A stretch of DNA of 64,000 nucleotides from Laguncularia racemosa. Its lineage: Eukaryota; Streptophyta; Magnoliopsida; Myrtales; Combretaceae. The position numbers and the translations under genes are program-made. The notes under the pieces were generated by a model, which saw only the letters and a list, made by a program, of their open reading frames with translations, did no database searches and had not been told where the DNA came from. Below are positions 26,395 to 39,225 of this stretch, piece by piece; the first letter of the stretch is position 1, and each line of letters opens with the position of its first letter. Location of the stretch: positions 211,351 through 275,350 of the forward strand of contig JBBMOL010000445.1 of assembly GCA_037954665.1 (NCBI GenBank), in the 5' to 3' direction.

Positions 26395-29300
26395 AGTGCT
26401 TGTGTGTGATGGAGGAGGACTTTTGGATGAGATCCATTTGTCGAGGCATGGAGGCTAGTGCATTATTGCACTATTAGGGAGAGCTATTGAGCTTTTGGGC
26501 AAATGCTAGAGTTCACTGTCTATAGATGAATTGGAGTTGTTAGTTACTAGTGTCACTATAGCTCATATCTTGAGGTTTAGGATCATTAAGATGTAGCTCA
26601 TTATCGTTGATTACTAGAAGATTATATGTAGGAGTCTGCTCCTTAGCCTTAGGGATAGCTTCTTGATTGAAAAGACCTGGGTTGGAGGATTAGGGTATCT
26701 GGGGGATAAGTTGCTACGTAGCAACAATTGGATTTGGCAAAGTTTCTTCTAGTTGCATAGCAAAAAGGCTTGCTATATAGGTATACATTAGGTAAGTATC
26801 ATCATAAATTGGTTCATCATCTTAGTGTTTTCTTGAATGGCACGCATCACCTTGGCAATGTCAAGATGAGACTCTTAAGTATTATTGATAAGATTTATAC
26901 TTTTTGGCGAGGGTAGTTACTCTATAACTTTAAGATTAACCTCATGGTCTTGATTGATGTTATTATTAGGATTAGGAATCCTTCTCCTCGATGGTACCAT
27001 TGCAAGGTTGTCAACTTCCTCTTCCTAGTGGAGTCACAAAAAAAAATGTAGGTACGTGGGTCTGATAGCAAAAATAACAAGACTTTATAGGACTAGTTCA
27101 ACTAATTTTTACAATTGTATCATAATGCTTAGCAGAATGTAGACTTGAATCCTAAATTTAGTAGCTCGGAGCCATAGAGTATTACATATATAATTTTATT
27201 TATAAGTTATGTAAAAAGTTTAGAATTTAATCTGAATTACTTCAAATGGAGAACCAGCTGAGAAAGTTATTAACAATTTCGTAATATGGATTTTATTTAT
27301 GTTGATATTTCAAAGTAAGGTTTTGAAGTAATCCTATATTTTTAACTTGTTTTATTAAGTTTGTGTAAGATTTTGTTTTGTTTATTTTTAATCTATAGGG
27401 ACAATATACAGGACCATTTTTAAGTATCCTTAGGCGTTCATTTATTTATTCTTTTAATTATTATTAGGTTTCTTACACGTGAAATTTTTTTGGTAATCTA
27501 GTCGAAAGAGACGTGTTCAACAAGTATCCTTGATTTGTCTATTTGAATTTTTTCTATAATGGTCCTTGACATGCTGTTGGTAAAATCCTTTATTCATAGA
27601 GACACATTTTAATTTTAGTATTGACAGTTCAGAGAGACAAATACACTTTTAAAAGTTGGTTTATTTGAATAAGTATGATATGATAAAAGTATTTAAAATC
27701 ATGTGACATTAGGATTATGGGGCAACAACTAATATTATTACGAAACATTATGTCTTATTAGGGAAGATAATATGATATATTTTAATAAGTCCATATTCCC
27801 AATGGAGCAAAAATCACGTCTCTATTTGGAATTTCATTTTGCTCTAAATCTCGACCATTTTTTTTAATTTTTTTTTCCTATCCTTTAAAAAGAAATTGCA
27901 TTAAACCCTTTTTAATATTTTACCCTTAGATTGAATAATAATTAAAAAAAACCACTGAATTAAAAATTATTTTGATCAACATGTTCTACTTTGTGGCCAT
28001 TCAATGCAGAGTACTCAAGCTTTAGAAATTATAAATTTATACCTCTCAATATATAGTTGTTTATCAAATTAGTAAAGGTAAATAAAGATAAAATATATCA
28101 AAATATACCAATAGGGAATACGGCAAAATATAAAAACAAAAAGAAAATAAATGCACCATTCAAATGAGTTTGATTCTAAAGGGGATTGTGAATCAAATTG
28201 GAAAATACATTTCAGTTTCAATTTGACACCAAAACCAAACAAAATGCATTTTTCCATCCCCAACGATGAGAATAAGGTGATATGTTAGCTTTTATCTTGG
28301 CTTGAAAGATGCAATCACCATCTCATTCTTTTTAAGTCTGTCTTTTGAAATGTTGAGAGAGAGATAAGTTAAGGAAATAAATTGTTGCGGATATGATTTT
28401 TTACATTCTATTTTCAAATTTCACAAACCTAACCTAAGGCAACTTTTTAATTCTTTTAAAAATTAGTAATTTATCAATCATTCATTGCCTTTCCTAATAC
28501 GTGCACTGTATTCATTTTATTAGTTGTTATTCACTATTGAATAGTTCCAATGCCATGTGATCCCAGTATATGCTTTCTTATATGATATATGAAAGAAAAT
28601 GAAGGAAAACATACATAGAAAGAAAGCCAAAAAAAAAAAACTATTATTTGTGTTTGGAATGAAATCAATGGAAAATAGAGTGGCTAAAATTTTGCAAGTG
28701 ATAATATAATGTGACATCTTTTAATGAAATTCCACTTTTGTCCTATGAAACTTTCAATCAGACTTATTTTTGATGGAGCAACTTGGGAAAGATAGCAATT
28801 TTAACAGGATTCTCTTGACAGCCAATCCAGTTTAAAGGTATTCAAAATGGTGGGTCTATGAGAAATTTATAACCCATAAGATACCATCATTATCCTTACA
28901 TTTAAATGAAATAAGATAGATTCTTTCCAAAATGAATGCCTCCATTTTCTTATCATTATTTAGATGAGAGGATATGCCAGGCCTCCACATTATCTTCATG
29001 CAAACAAAAATTAAAAAGTGAAGTTATGCTTTTTAACTTTTTGATATAATATAATCGCATATAAGAATGGGAATCGTGCGACAACAATCTAATATTTATG
29101 TTGTTTAGCTAATGTTTTTAGCCAAAAATCACATACCACCATTTAGGGAGGAAGAAGTGAATCTTCTCTATTGCAGAAAGAGGGTAGTATTCATACACTT
29201 GGCCATTAAAGTTAAGCAAATTGCTTAGCTGATAACTATGTTATTTAAAATTATTATTATTATTTTTTATGTATTGATCAATTTTACCATCAAGGGTATT

Positions 29301-29689
29301 TTAGATGTTTTTGCTTTTATCTCTTAATCAAGACCGGAATATATTCTTTACCTAAACAATCAAATACGTATTAAGAACTGTTTTTCCCATGAACCAAAAG
29401 TTAAAATAAACGATTCTAGATTGTCCACGCTGCATCCTACTCGTGGGTATAATTGTTTTACTGTAGAAGAAAAAAAAATTAATTTGCTCTAAGTTACTCT
29501 ATCAAGCAAACCAGCTACAGTTTAATTAAATTCAGGAAAAATGACAATATTCACACACCCGTGTAGCCATATGGAAAAAAAATCTCCCTCTCTCCCAGTC
29601 TCTCCTTTTCTTCCCCTCTTCCTCTTTCTTAAAAGTGAGGGTAGAAGGTGAATTAGGCATACGATTGTAAATACGCCAAATTAAAATAA
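26395..29689. other. Intergenic, nothing firmly recognised
   Basis: 26,395-27,060 may hold more 3' remains of the PMD unit (short open pieces such as VCDGGGLLDEIHLSRHGG), but I cannot confirm them. The rest is AT-rich with a C/T-rich tract at about 29,583-29,632. Confidence 0.4.
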
Positions 29690-30110
29690 TACAATATTAA
29701 ATTTGAGTTCAAACTTAAATTAAAGCTTAATTTAAAATTAAAAGCTCAAACTCTATTGAGTTTAGATTTTTGTATTGAAGCTCAACTTGATGTGGCATTC
29801 ACTAAATTTAAACTTAATTTGATTAAACTTATTTAGATTTGATTTATCAAAAAAAAATATTTTTCTATTAATTAATATAATTTTAATATTTAAACTCGAC
29901 TCAAACTTAATTAGCATTTAAACTCAATTCATGCTTGATTAAGCTCATAAATTAGTCAAGCATTATAAGACTTGAACTCAACATTATATATTATTGGAGT
30001 AGTTTAAGCTTGTGTTGGAATCAATTGTTTTCCAATTGAATTTGATTAAATATCGAGTTAAACTAAAAAAACTTACAAATAAGTTTGAATCATTTATGCT
30101 CCTTGTTGGG
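29690..30110. repeat. Dispersed AT-rich noncoding repeat (copy 2 of 3)
   Basis: Same style as 7,640-8,040: interleaved 'aaactcaattcatgcttgat' and 'gcttaatttaaaattaaaag' words on both strands. No termini or coding capacity seen. Confidence 0.4.
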
Positions 30111-31459
30111 CATCCTATCTTATAAGAAAGTTTCAAAATTTTGAACTAGAAATTGCCATATAACTTGCTAAACCACTCAAAAACTTGAAATAGTTGGAGA
30201 TAGTTATTGGGTGGAGAATATCCCTTTTGCATAGTGTCTAGAGCTAATGGGCGAGTTTGCCATGAAAAGAGTCCCTCTTCGCCCTTTGAAGGATTACTAC
30301 TATTCTTAAATGGCATGAAAAGGTTGTGATAGATGAAGTCACAATACTTTATGTGTGGAAAATAAAATAAAATAAAAATTTATAAGTTCTATACAAGATA
30401 CCCTAAATCTTATAAATTTTATAAAGTTTGTAGATTTCATTACGACTTAGAAGAATCACAAGTAAGTTCCAAATTCAAAATTTTTGAAAACCTATATTTA
30501 CATGATTCATACAAGGTAAGGATATTTTACCCTACTCATTCTAGACCGGTACACCCCTATCTACTAGGGAAGTTGCCATGAAGTTGTAGTTAGAAACTAC
30601 TTTGTAACCACTAACAATTCTTCAAAAAACCCAACCAACTAAATATTGTGTAAAAGTTTTAGCGTTTGATAGGTTTTCCTACACCTTTCTTCGATATTAG
30701 CCAAATTGAGCTCAAATAAAATTTGAATTTAACTACAATAGCTTTGAAAAAGGTTTTATTTATTTATATCCCTAATGGGGGCAAAGGAAATTAGAAATAT
30801 AGAGTACTTGGTATTCACAGTGATCATTTACTTTATGGAATTAAAAAGAAAAAAACACTTTTTCCCATTTAAAATGTCTTTCAAAGGTTTCATCCGTTTA
30901 TATCCTAAAATTTCATTAGATTTTAACAGTTCTTGCCCAAAAATGGTCTTCCTGTTACACTCATATTTATATGGCATCATCCAATTATTACCTTAGGTTA
31001 TAAAGACTGTTATGGAGAGGGACAACACTTCATCTTAGCAGGTTATTATTTTCGGATTTTATATCTGGTCAAATTCACTTCAACATCGAAAATATGTAAA
31101 ATCAACTAGATCTTATAGATAAATGTTTCTCAATTATCGCGTTAATATATGTCATATATGAGTCATATTTGGGTCGAATATGTCTTATTGTCCAGTTTTG
31201 AATATTCTTTCTATAACTTGTGTTCCTAGTAATGAAGTGAAATCACATGGTAAAAAATTTGTGGCCTTGATTAAATATATAACAATGCATGCCAATATTG
31301 ATATTTAACAAAATTGAGATAAAAAAATCTGGTAAAATTTAGGGAAATAATACCAAAAATAAAAAAGAAAAACTACTATTACTTTAAAAAGTTTGCTATA
31401 GCGAGTGCTTTCTATTTTATCTCCATCGTGCATCTCACGTATTCTTCCTTAGTATCATC

Positions 31460-31467
31460 TATATAAA
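31460..31467 (+). promoter_or_regulatory. TATA box of the TCP gene
   Basis: TATATAAA lies 61 bp before the ATG at 31,521, a normal place for a short 5' leader. Nothing else in the upstream 400 bp stands out. Confidence 0.6.
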
Positions 31468-31520
31468 GCCTCGGAATTCCCAACCTGAGTACAGTAAGAG
31501 ATAGCATTATAGAATAAAGC

Positions 31521-32033
31521 ATGAGATCATATAATAGCGAGGGCGACCTTTCATTAATTCAATCAAAAACCAATAATACCGAGGGAAAAAGGGTATTACA
31601 TGCCACACCTTCCTCCAAAAAACACAGTAGCAGTCATCATGGAAAAATATGGCATCGAAGTTGTCGAATTCTATTACCAGTTTCATGTGTTGCTCGTATT
31701 TTCAAGCTTACTAACAAGCTTGGACTCAAGTCTCATGGCAGAACCATTGAATGGATGTTATCACAATTGGATCAAAATATTTTCTCTAAAGACTCGCATG
31801 TTAGTGCTGCAAATGCCAAAACTCCTGAAAATCCTAACTCTTTGAATGATCCTGCTTCTCCTATTACTACTTGCCAGCCAAAACCTCCAGCAGCAGAAGG
31901 AGAAAAGGATCAAGTTTCCAAGGCTGAAATGCTGCCACCAAACCCAGATAATGGACCGGGAGATGGTGAATGGCCTGATGTGTTTTCTCCTGAAGATATG
32001 ATGCTGTTGCAATCAGTCTTTGCGTCCAATTAG
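31521..32033 (+). CDS. Short divergent TCP-family transcription factor
   Basis: A 170-residue intronless ORF. Residues 47-83 (SCRILLPVSCVARIFKLT, then NKLGLKSHGRTIEWMLSQ) align with the helix-loop-helix part of class I TCP proteins (RRIRMPAACAARVFQLT, RELGHKSDGETIEWLLQ). TCP factors bind GGNCCCAC-type sites as dimers and regulate growth and cell proliferation. The N-terminal basic region that contacts DNA is poorly kept: of the usual K-D-R-H-x-K...GRGRR pattern only H40, K42, R46 and R49 remain, and GRGRR reads HRSCR. The C-terminus is Pro-rich and then acidic with aromatic and Leu residues (WPDVFSPEDMMLLQSVF), which may activate. Length is like the smallest class I members, such as Arabidopsis TCP16. 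It has its own TATA box and no internal stop. It could be a real but fast-evolving gene, or a decaying copy. Confidence 0.75.
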   Translation: MRSYNSEGDLSLIQSKTNNTEGKRVLHATPSSKKHSSSHHGKIWHRSCRILLPVSCVARIFKLTNKLGLKSHGRTIEWMLSQLDQNIFSKDSHVSAANAKTPENPNSLNDPASPITTCQPKPPAAEGEKDQVSKAEMLPPNPDNGPGDGEWPDVFSPEDMMLLQSVFASN

Positions 32034-32922
32034 ATGCACAAATGCAAGAAGAAAGCAAACATCAAATAATCGATGGAATCGTGTGCTTAGCTATTTGTAA
32101 TGTTAATCTTCTTCTTTTTTTTTTTTTGAAAAGTTAACATAGATTTGGTCTAGGATAAAGTATCTATACTTTGTCCTCATTCAGTCCCAAAAAACCGAGT
32201 TTATACAAAGATTTCCCTACATTGATCTCATGTAGTTTTCTCTATGATTATTCAATTTCATTTACTTTTCAATTATTGATGTTTTAGCAACTCGAGGACT
32301 GCTTTTATACATTTAAAGCATTTTTTTTCATAAGATATTGGTCATAATTGCAGAAAAGTAGGAAACTGCATAAAAAAGTATAAATACGAATTTTAGAGGA
32401 CACTTACCTCATGATTCGGATAAAAAATTCATTAAAAAAAATCATGTTGCCTAATTTCAAATATAATTGCATTGTGGTAGCATAATATAAGAATTATTGA
32501 GATTACCATATTGAGTGAATTTGTGATTTTACAATAGAACTATAAGTTATAGTAAAATTATGAGATGTTGGGCCATTTTACTATTCTACCACTAGAATTA
32601 GAATTGCAAGCGAATCGAACTAAGTTAAACAACATTGAGCATGAGTTGACTCAAAATGCTATTCAACAATCTCAAATTTGACACAATTAAATTCATTAAA
32701 ATGCAATTGTTTAAGAAAATCATATTTATTTCAATTAAGTTTATATATAAGCTGGAACTTAACACAAATTTGATAAAGTCATACAATATATATTTAAGTT
32801 TTATTTATGCTTGAATAGATTATCAAGCTTATTAAGCTAAATAATTTTAAATTTGAGCTTGACTTAAAAAGCTGTTGACATATCTCATACTCAAGGTCAA
32901 CCCAACTATAATAGATTGAACT
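32034..32922. other. TCP 3' flank and dispersed repeat (copy 3 of 3)
   Basis: The first about 200 bp downstream of the TCP stop are T-rich and could hold its 3' UTR. From about 32,600 the sequence becomes the AT-rich 'aactcaagct' repeat also seen at 7,640 and 29,690. Element B inserted into its right side, just after 32,927. Confidence 0.45.
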
Positions 32923-32927
32923 CAAGC
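32923..32927 (+). repeat. Target site duplication (CAAGC), left of element B
   Basis: CAAGC directly precedes the 5' LTR of element B and is repeated exactly at 47,307-47,311 directly after its 3' LTR. A 5-bp duplication is normal for Ty3/gypsy integrases. Confidence 0.8.
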
Positions 32928-34476
32928 TATAATAATAAAAAATAAATAAAATGAAATAGAATAGATAATAGTTATTAAACCTAAGAAAAACAAATCAAAC
33001 TATAAAAATAGTAAGGTCGAGGCAAATAGAAGTAAAAAGGACTTAGTAATGGGGATGGTATGATCATTTGATAGGAAAAGCATAAATAGACCAATACATG
33101 TCCTTTTGACTTTCTTTCCCCATATTGTACATTACAAAATTCCAAGAGTGAAGAAAAACCCTAGGATAAGAAGGCGACTGCTATACTAGGTGATCTAACG
33201 GACTTATACATAAACGACTAGTGTGAGAAGCTTTGATCGATGTAACAATTCAAATTGTATCAGAACGATCTGGTGTTCACAATAATAGGAATTTGGGAGA
33301 TTATTCGTAGGATGGCGATTCAAGTAAGTTTTATAAATCTTTTGTAATTAGAGCAAAGTTAAAAGTACTGTTGTTGTAAATTAAGAATAGGATTACAAAA
33401 TCGTCGAAGGTGGAATGAATTAGAGGGTAATTGTGATTAGGGGATTTGAAATTTTGAAAAAAAAAAACTTTGTAGTTCTTGCAAATTGGTGAAGTTCTAA
33501 AAGTACACGGTTACAACATGACTGTGCTACACCCGTATAATCTCGTGTACTTTAAAGTACACGACCACTTAGGACATTGACACAACTGTGCTAGAAATTA
33601 CAAATTGAATAGTAAGGTAAACAGGCAAGAGATATGGCTATGTATTTGCCCGTATCCCTCCACTTCAATAACACTCCATACACAAATGAGAACACGTCTA
33701 CGTACTTGGACATGTCGAACCTACGTTTTCTAAAGATGAGTTTTTCTACTTAATTTTGATTCCTAAACTTCTCTTAACCTATTCAGATACCTAAAAATAG
33801 ATTAAAGTAGTTACTATAGGATCTCTAAGTTTATATGTTTATTGATTTGAATAGTTTTAAGGTTTAAGAAATTTCATAGTTGTGAAGAGATAGTTGTTGC
33901 TTATTAGGTACATGTATACTATGTTTGTTGGTTATGTATGTTAAGTTAGAAATGTAAACCAACTTAAATTAAAATTGAAATTGATTAATTGTGTGATTGT
34001 CATTGGATGGGCTTTAGAAACCGAGAATGTCGGTGATCGCAGGGTGGCATCTCGATGATTAATATATAACGTTGTCCTCAGTGGAATTTTATATTAAGAT
34101 GATTTAAGTAGGTATAGGATGTTTGGATTCATGGACTCATGGAGTCATGAACAATGGAAAGTACCCACTGTTGTATAGGTATATATGAATTATAAGGACT
34201 CATGGAATCTTGGATTCATGGACTTATGGACTCCTAGACAATAGGGAGTACTCATTATTGTATACGTATATATGTATTATAAGTATAGCCGTGTGTATGT
34301 GATCTTGTGCTATCCAGAGTTGTGTACTTGAATGATTGATATGAAAGATCATAATTTGGTGTTTGAATATCTTATTTGCATCATGTTTGTGTTTGTACTT
34401 TGGCATGGCATATGCATGTGGTTGTTGGTATATACTATATTGGGCTTTAGCTTACCCCTCATGGGACTCTTTTTGA
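32928..34476 (+). repeat. Element B 5' LTR, first part
   Basis: Collinear with 44,280-45,642 of the 3' LTR. Shared landmarks are 'aaggtcgaggcaaat', 'aagaaggcgactgctatac', 'ggggatttgaaattttgaaa' and 'ggggtggcatctc'-type segments. It contains 'gtacacg..catgactgtgct' words also seen elsewhere in the window. Element A interrupts it at 34,477, and the LTR resumes at 39,361. Confidence 0.85.
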
Positions 34477-35329
34477 TGATGGGAATCTACCATGCGGTTC
34501 TAGCAGTGGGGAAACTTGATTTGGATGTATGATCCAAGACATCCAGATATGTTCACTTTTTATCTAATAATGTTTGGTTTTGCACTATAGTAGGTACATT
34601 GATTGGTTTTACGGGATGGCCAAATAATATGCACTAATGATCAACTTGCAGGACATTTTTGGAGTCACATCCAACGACCCACAAATTACTTGATTGACTT
34701 GAAGAACCGGCCATTTGAAGACCATCTTTTGCACTTGTATTTGTCATTATTGAACCGGCCATTTTTATGCATTTTTGGGACTTATAATTTGTTGTAGAAC
34801 TGACCACTTAGTGGCATATGTGTAATTTTTTGAACATTTTACCCTAATTGGAGCAAGTATAAATACTTGCTAACTAGGGTTTGTAGGGAGCTTTTTAACA
34901 TTTTGAACAAAAACATCTTGTTGCCATGAGAGAGAGAGAGTCCTCTTGCCAATACACACACTCTTATCAATTTCTAGGAAATTGTGGAGAGTGCAACTTG
35001 GAATTTCTTGTGAGTAGTATTAAGAAGTTCTAAGTTGCTTCCTTTTTATTACAAGTGTGCAATATCTAGTGATAATAGGTTGTTTTCCATCATTTGTTAT
35101 TCACGCCAATTAGGGTTCATATTGCTCCAATTTTAATAGATTGGAATTGCATGTTATATGTAATTCGATTGGTGTTGAAGTCCTTTGTGTTATTTTCAAA
35201 TTGATTTATGCAATTTGGGTTTATGTTTTACTAGTCATCACGCCAATTGTAAGTCCAATTGTGCATTTGAGATTAATTGATCATTTATATTGGTGTTCAT
35301 GTGCTTTGGATTCACTTTTAAGCACATCA
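34477..35329 (+). repeat. Element A 5' LTR (853 bp)
   Basis: TG...CA termini. The TATA box sits in the 18-bp inverted repeat GCAAGTATAAATACTTGC (34,853-34,870). A (GA)n tract follows at 34,927-34,939. It differs from the 3' copy at roughly one position in fifteen by eye over the first 240 bp. Confidence 0.85.
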
Positions 35330-35334
35330 TCTTT

Positions 35335-35346
35335 TGGTATTAGAGC
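35335..35346 (+). other. Primer-binding site of element A
   Basis: TGGTATTAGAGC is one mismatch from TGGTATCAGAGC, the complement of the 3' end of plant initiator tRNA-Met. It lies five bases past the LTR end. Confidence 0.8.
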
Positions 35347-36483
35347 ACGGTTTTGAGAAGGGAATTTTATGTTTGTTGATTTGGGGATTTAGGGTTCTTG
35401 TTCTACCATTTCATACTTGAAGTTATTTAAAGAGGAATTGAAGTAATTGTGTGTGGTTGGGCTGTGACATACTTGTTATTTGCGGAATTGGAAGTGGAAT
35501 TTTAGATTTAGTCCTTTTTGATCATCATCTTGCCATAAGCTCCTTATGTGTGGAAGAAGGGGAAGTTATTTGAATTTGAATTCCATAATTGAAATTCCAT
35601 AATTTGAAGTAGTTGTGGAGTGTGCCGTATGTTTTCCTTTTGCATTCGGAAGTGGAAGTGTACAATTTCTAGATTTGAATTTGTGTGGAGAATAGGAAAT
35701 TATTTGAATTCAAATACATCCATTAAGTTTGAAGAAGTTATTGAGTAGTATTGATTGCATTTCATTTGAATTTGAAATTGACTCTTACCATTTGTGGAGA
35801 ATGTTGCATTAAGGGTGTAACATTTTGAATTGCTTACCGTATGGAGTTAGTGTCTATATTTGCTTCCATTTGTCTTTTATTGCCATGATCTTTGGACAGA
35901 GTTGTGTGTGGCGATGTAAGTGTGTATTGAGTTGAAGGGTTGCAACGTATGGGGTTGTGTGTGTTGAGGTAAGCAGGTGCTGCACTTGAAGTATTGTTGT
36001 TGTTTGAAGTGAGTGAATCGTGTTTGTGTTGTGTGTGTGGCAGTGTGAGTGTGTTATGGAGTTGTGTAAGGAAGGTGTTGCACGTGGTGTATGGGATCGT
36101 GTATGTGCTGTGACTAGAAAAGGGAAGTTTAGTAGTAAAGTTTGAATTTCAAAACAAGCATTTAAGTGTGAAAGTTATTAAGTATTGATACTTAAATACT
36201 TGCTTAGTTGAATTCAATAACTTACTACTTGGAAGTATTTAATTATTGCTTCAACTTAATTGTTGCTATAATTGAAGTGTAGGGAAGTGTGTGTTGCTTT
36301 GGTCGCTTGTTACACTGTGGGTGTACAAGTGTGTGTGTTGACGTGGTGTGTGAAGTTAAATAGAGTTGTTTTTATTTTGTAGGTGATTTGATTGTTGTGG
36401 CAGGTGAAGTGTTGTGTAGTGAAGGGAGAGTGCTGCAATTGTTTTAGATTATATTTGTACTTTAGCAAATCACATCCACAAAC

Positions 36484-38391
36484 ATGTCGAATGACAGTGT
36501 GAATAGGGGCATTGGCAATGAGGACAATAGCCAAGTTGGTAGAGGACAGGGTAATTGTACTGTAGGTGGGAGAACTTTGGAGGAACAACTTTAGGACCTC
36601 ACCACCATTATTGCTACACTAGCAACAAGAATTGACAGGATGACAATGCCACAACCACTAGTAGTGAATCCTCAGGCACCACCACCTAGAGTAGCCCCTC
36701 AAAACGTTCAAAGAGAGGGAGTAGTAGGAGGAGGAAACATGGGAAGGAGAGTGGAAGGAGATCATCATGCCTTTAGGGAGGAGATGGATGATAATTTTGG
36801 GGTTAATCCTTACCTAAACAAGGATTTCAGACCACTTAGGGGTTTAGAATATGTGAAGTTGCAGATGTCTTCATTTGATGGAAGGGGTTTAGCAGATGAC
36901 TGTCTGGATCGGGAGGATAAGGTTGAGGGCCTTTTTAAGTTTTATGAGATAGATGATAACTCTAGAGTTCATCTTGCTGTTGTTGAGTTCATAGGGTATG
37001 CTGCCTTGTGGTGGAAGAATTTGGTGATAAGCAAGCGTAGGGATGGAGAGGTTGAAATTCACACTTAGAGAGACATGAAAAGGGTTATAAGGAAGATGTT
37101 CATTCTTGAGCATTATAAGCAAGAACTTTTTATGTGTCTACAAACTTTGAGACAAGGAGGCAAAACAGTGGACGACTATATCCAAGAGTTTGAAACTTTG
37201 ATGATCAGATGTGGGTCAGTAGAGCCTCCTGAGCAAACCCTAGCACGTTTTGTATCTGGGTTAAAGTATGAGATAGCTTATGTTGTTAAGCTTCAGAGGT
37301 TTAGTACACTTGATGAGACTTTACAGTTAGCCTTGAAAGTGGAAAGACAGAGGCAGTCTAATCCATTCTAGGTTACTAGTAACAAGCCCAATACTATTAC
37401 TAAGCCCATGGGAGCTGATGGTCAGTTAGGTGGACCAAAGGAAGCAAGTGAGCATGTCAGGGCAGTAGATAGAGTTACCCCTAGCACAGACAAAGAGAAA
37501 ATGATTTCTAGGAAGGGCAAAGAGGTAATTGGACCCGATGTTAGGTAGACAGTGCCGGGGTCAACTAGTGGGAAGATGCATTGGATTAAATGCTTTAAAT
37601 GCATGGGATTTGGACATATGGCTGTACAGTGTCCTAATAAGAGAGTAATAACAGTCATGGAGGGCACCAAAAAAGAAGATGAAGAAGAAGCTGTCGAGCC
37701 TATAGATTTGTCCATGGCTTTGTCGGAATACTATGATGATCAGAACGCTAAGACGCATGAGGATAAAAAGGGTGAACATTTTTTACCTATTAATGTGTTG
37801 CACAGCGTTTTGACTTTATCTCTAGATACCGGGGACAAACAGAGGGAGAACCTATTCCACGCACTTTGCTGGATTTAAGGTAACCTTTGTGTGCTATTCA
37901 TTGATAGTGGTAGTTGCACTAATGTCATATCTGCTGCATTAGTAGATAAATTACAACTAGCCACTAGCCTGCACCCTAGCCCTTACAAATTGCATTGGTT
38001 GGATGATCGAGGTAGTCTGCATGTTACATAGAGGGCAAAGGTGCCAATTAGTGTAGGAAAGAAATATCATGATGAGATTATCTATGATGTGTTTCTTATG
38101 TCTGCTTTTCATTTATTGTTAGGTAGACCCCAGATGTTTGATAGAAAGGTGTTACATGATGGGTTTAGAAATACTTACATGTTTCGAAAGGATGGAACAT
38201 AGATAGTCTTAACGCCTATGTCTCCATCTGAGGTGCGCTCTTTCCAAGAATAACTTAGAAATACCTCTGGTTCTTCTAAAAGTCATGCAAATAAGCAAAC
38301 AAAGACATCGGGTTTCAGTCCAAGAGATGACCCCTTAGATTTGAGGGCAAATCTTTTAAAGGCCCGAGGAGATGATGGGAATCTACCTTGA
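36484..38391 (+). pseudogene. Element A gag-protease frame with eight in-frame stops
   Basis: From ATG 36,484 (MSNDSVNRGIGNEDNS...) one frame runs 635 codons to a TGA at 38,389 just inside the 3' LTR, with no frameshift. Domains: retrotransposon gag (about 36,840-37,370, with GYAALWWKNL and LQTLRQGGKTVDDYIQEFE), a CCHC zinc knuckle CFKCMGFGHMAVQC (37,591-37,632), an acidic linker, and a retropepsin-like part with FIDSGSCTNVIS (about 37,900) and LLGRPQMF. In-frame stops: TAG at 36,592, 37,066, 37,369, 37,546, 38,029 and 38,200; TAA at 37,876 and 38,251. Gag packages RNA and protease matures gag. The unit cannot work as it stands. Confidence 0.88.
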
Positions 38392-39225
38392 GGTTCCAGC
38401 AGTAGGGGAACCTGATTTGGATGTATGATCCAAGACATCCACATATGTTCACTTTTTATCTAATAATGTTTGGTTTTGCACTATAGCAGGTACATTGATC
38501 GGTTTTACGGGATGGCCAAATAACATGAACTATTGATCAACTTGCAGGACATTTTTGGAGTCGCATCCAACGACCCATAAATTGCTCAATTGACTTGAAG
38601 AACCGACCATTTGAAGACCATCTTTTGCACTTGTATTTGTCATTATTGAACCGACCATTTTTGTTCATTTTTAGGACTAATATTTTGTTGTAGATCTGGC
38701 CACTTAGTGGCATATGTGTAATTTTTTGAACATTTTACCCTAATTGGAGCAAGTATAAATACTTGCTAACTAGGGTTTATGGGGAGCTTTTTGACATTTT
38801 GAACAAAAACATCTTGTTGCCATGAGACAAAGAGAGTCCTCTTGCTAATATACACACTCTTATCAATTTCTAAGAAATTGTGGTGAGTGAGGCTTGGAAT
38901 TTCTTGTGAGTAGTATCAAGAACTTCTAAGTTGCTTCCTTTTTATTACTAGTGTGTAATATTTAGTGATAATAGGTTGTTTTTCATCATTTGTTGTTCAC
39001 GCTAATTAGGGTTCATATTGCTCCAATTTTAATAGATTGGAATTGCATGTTATATGTAATTCGATTGGTGTTGAAGTCCTTTATGTTATTTTCAAATTGA
39101 TTCACATAATTTGGGTTTATGTTTTACTAGGCATCATGCTAATTGTAAGTCTAATTGTGCATTTGAGATTGATTGATCATTTGTATTGGTGTTCATGTGC
39201 TTTGGATTCACTTTTAAGCACATCA
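38373..39225 (+). repeat. Element A 3' LTR (853 bp)
   Basis: Same length and termini as the 5' LTR, with the TATA inverted repeat at 38,749-38,766. Unusually, it is followed by the same TCTTTTGGTATTAGAGCA (38 LTR-to-PBS junction) found after the 5' LTR, then by sequence unlike the 5' leader. Confidence 0.85.

Noticed and set aside
31600..32058. Alternative frames over the TCP gene
   Set aside because: Only the 31,521 frame carries the TCP domain. The others are shadows.
35141..35356. 71-codon ORF, with a twin at 39,037-39,273
   Set aside because: Both lie in the paired LTRs of element A. Their similarity reflects the LTR duplication, not a protein gene.
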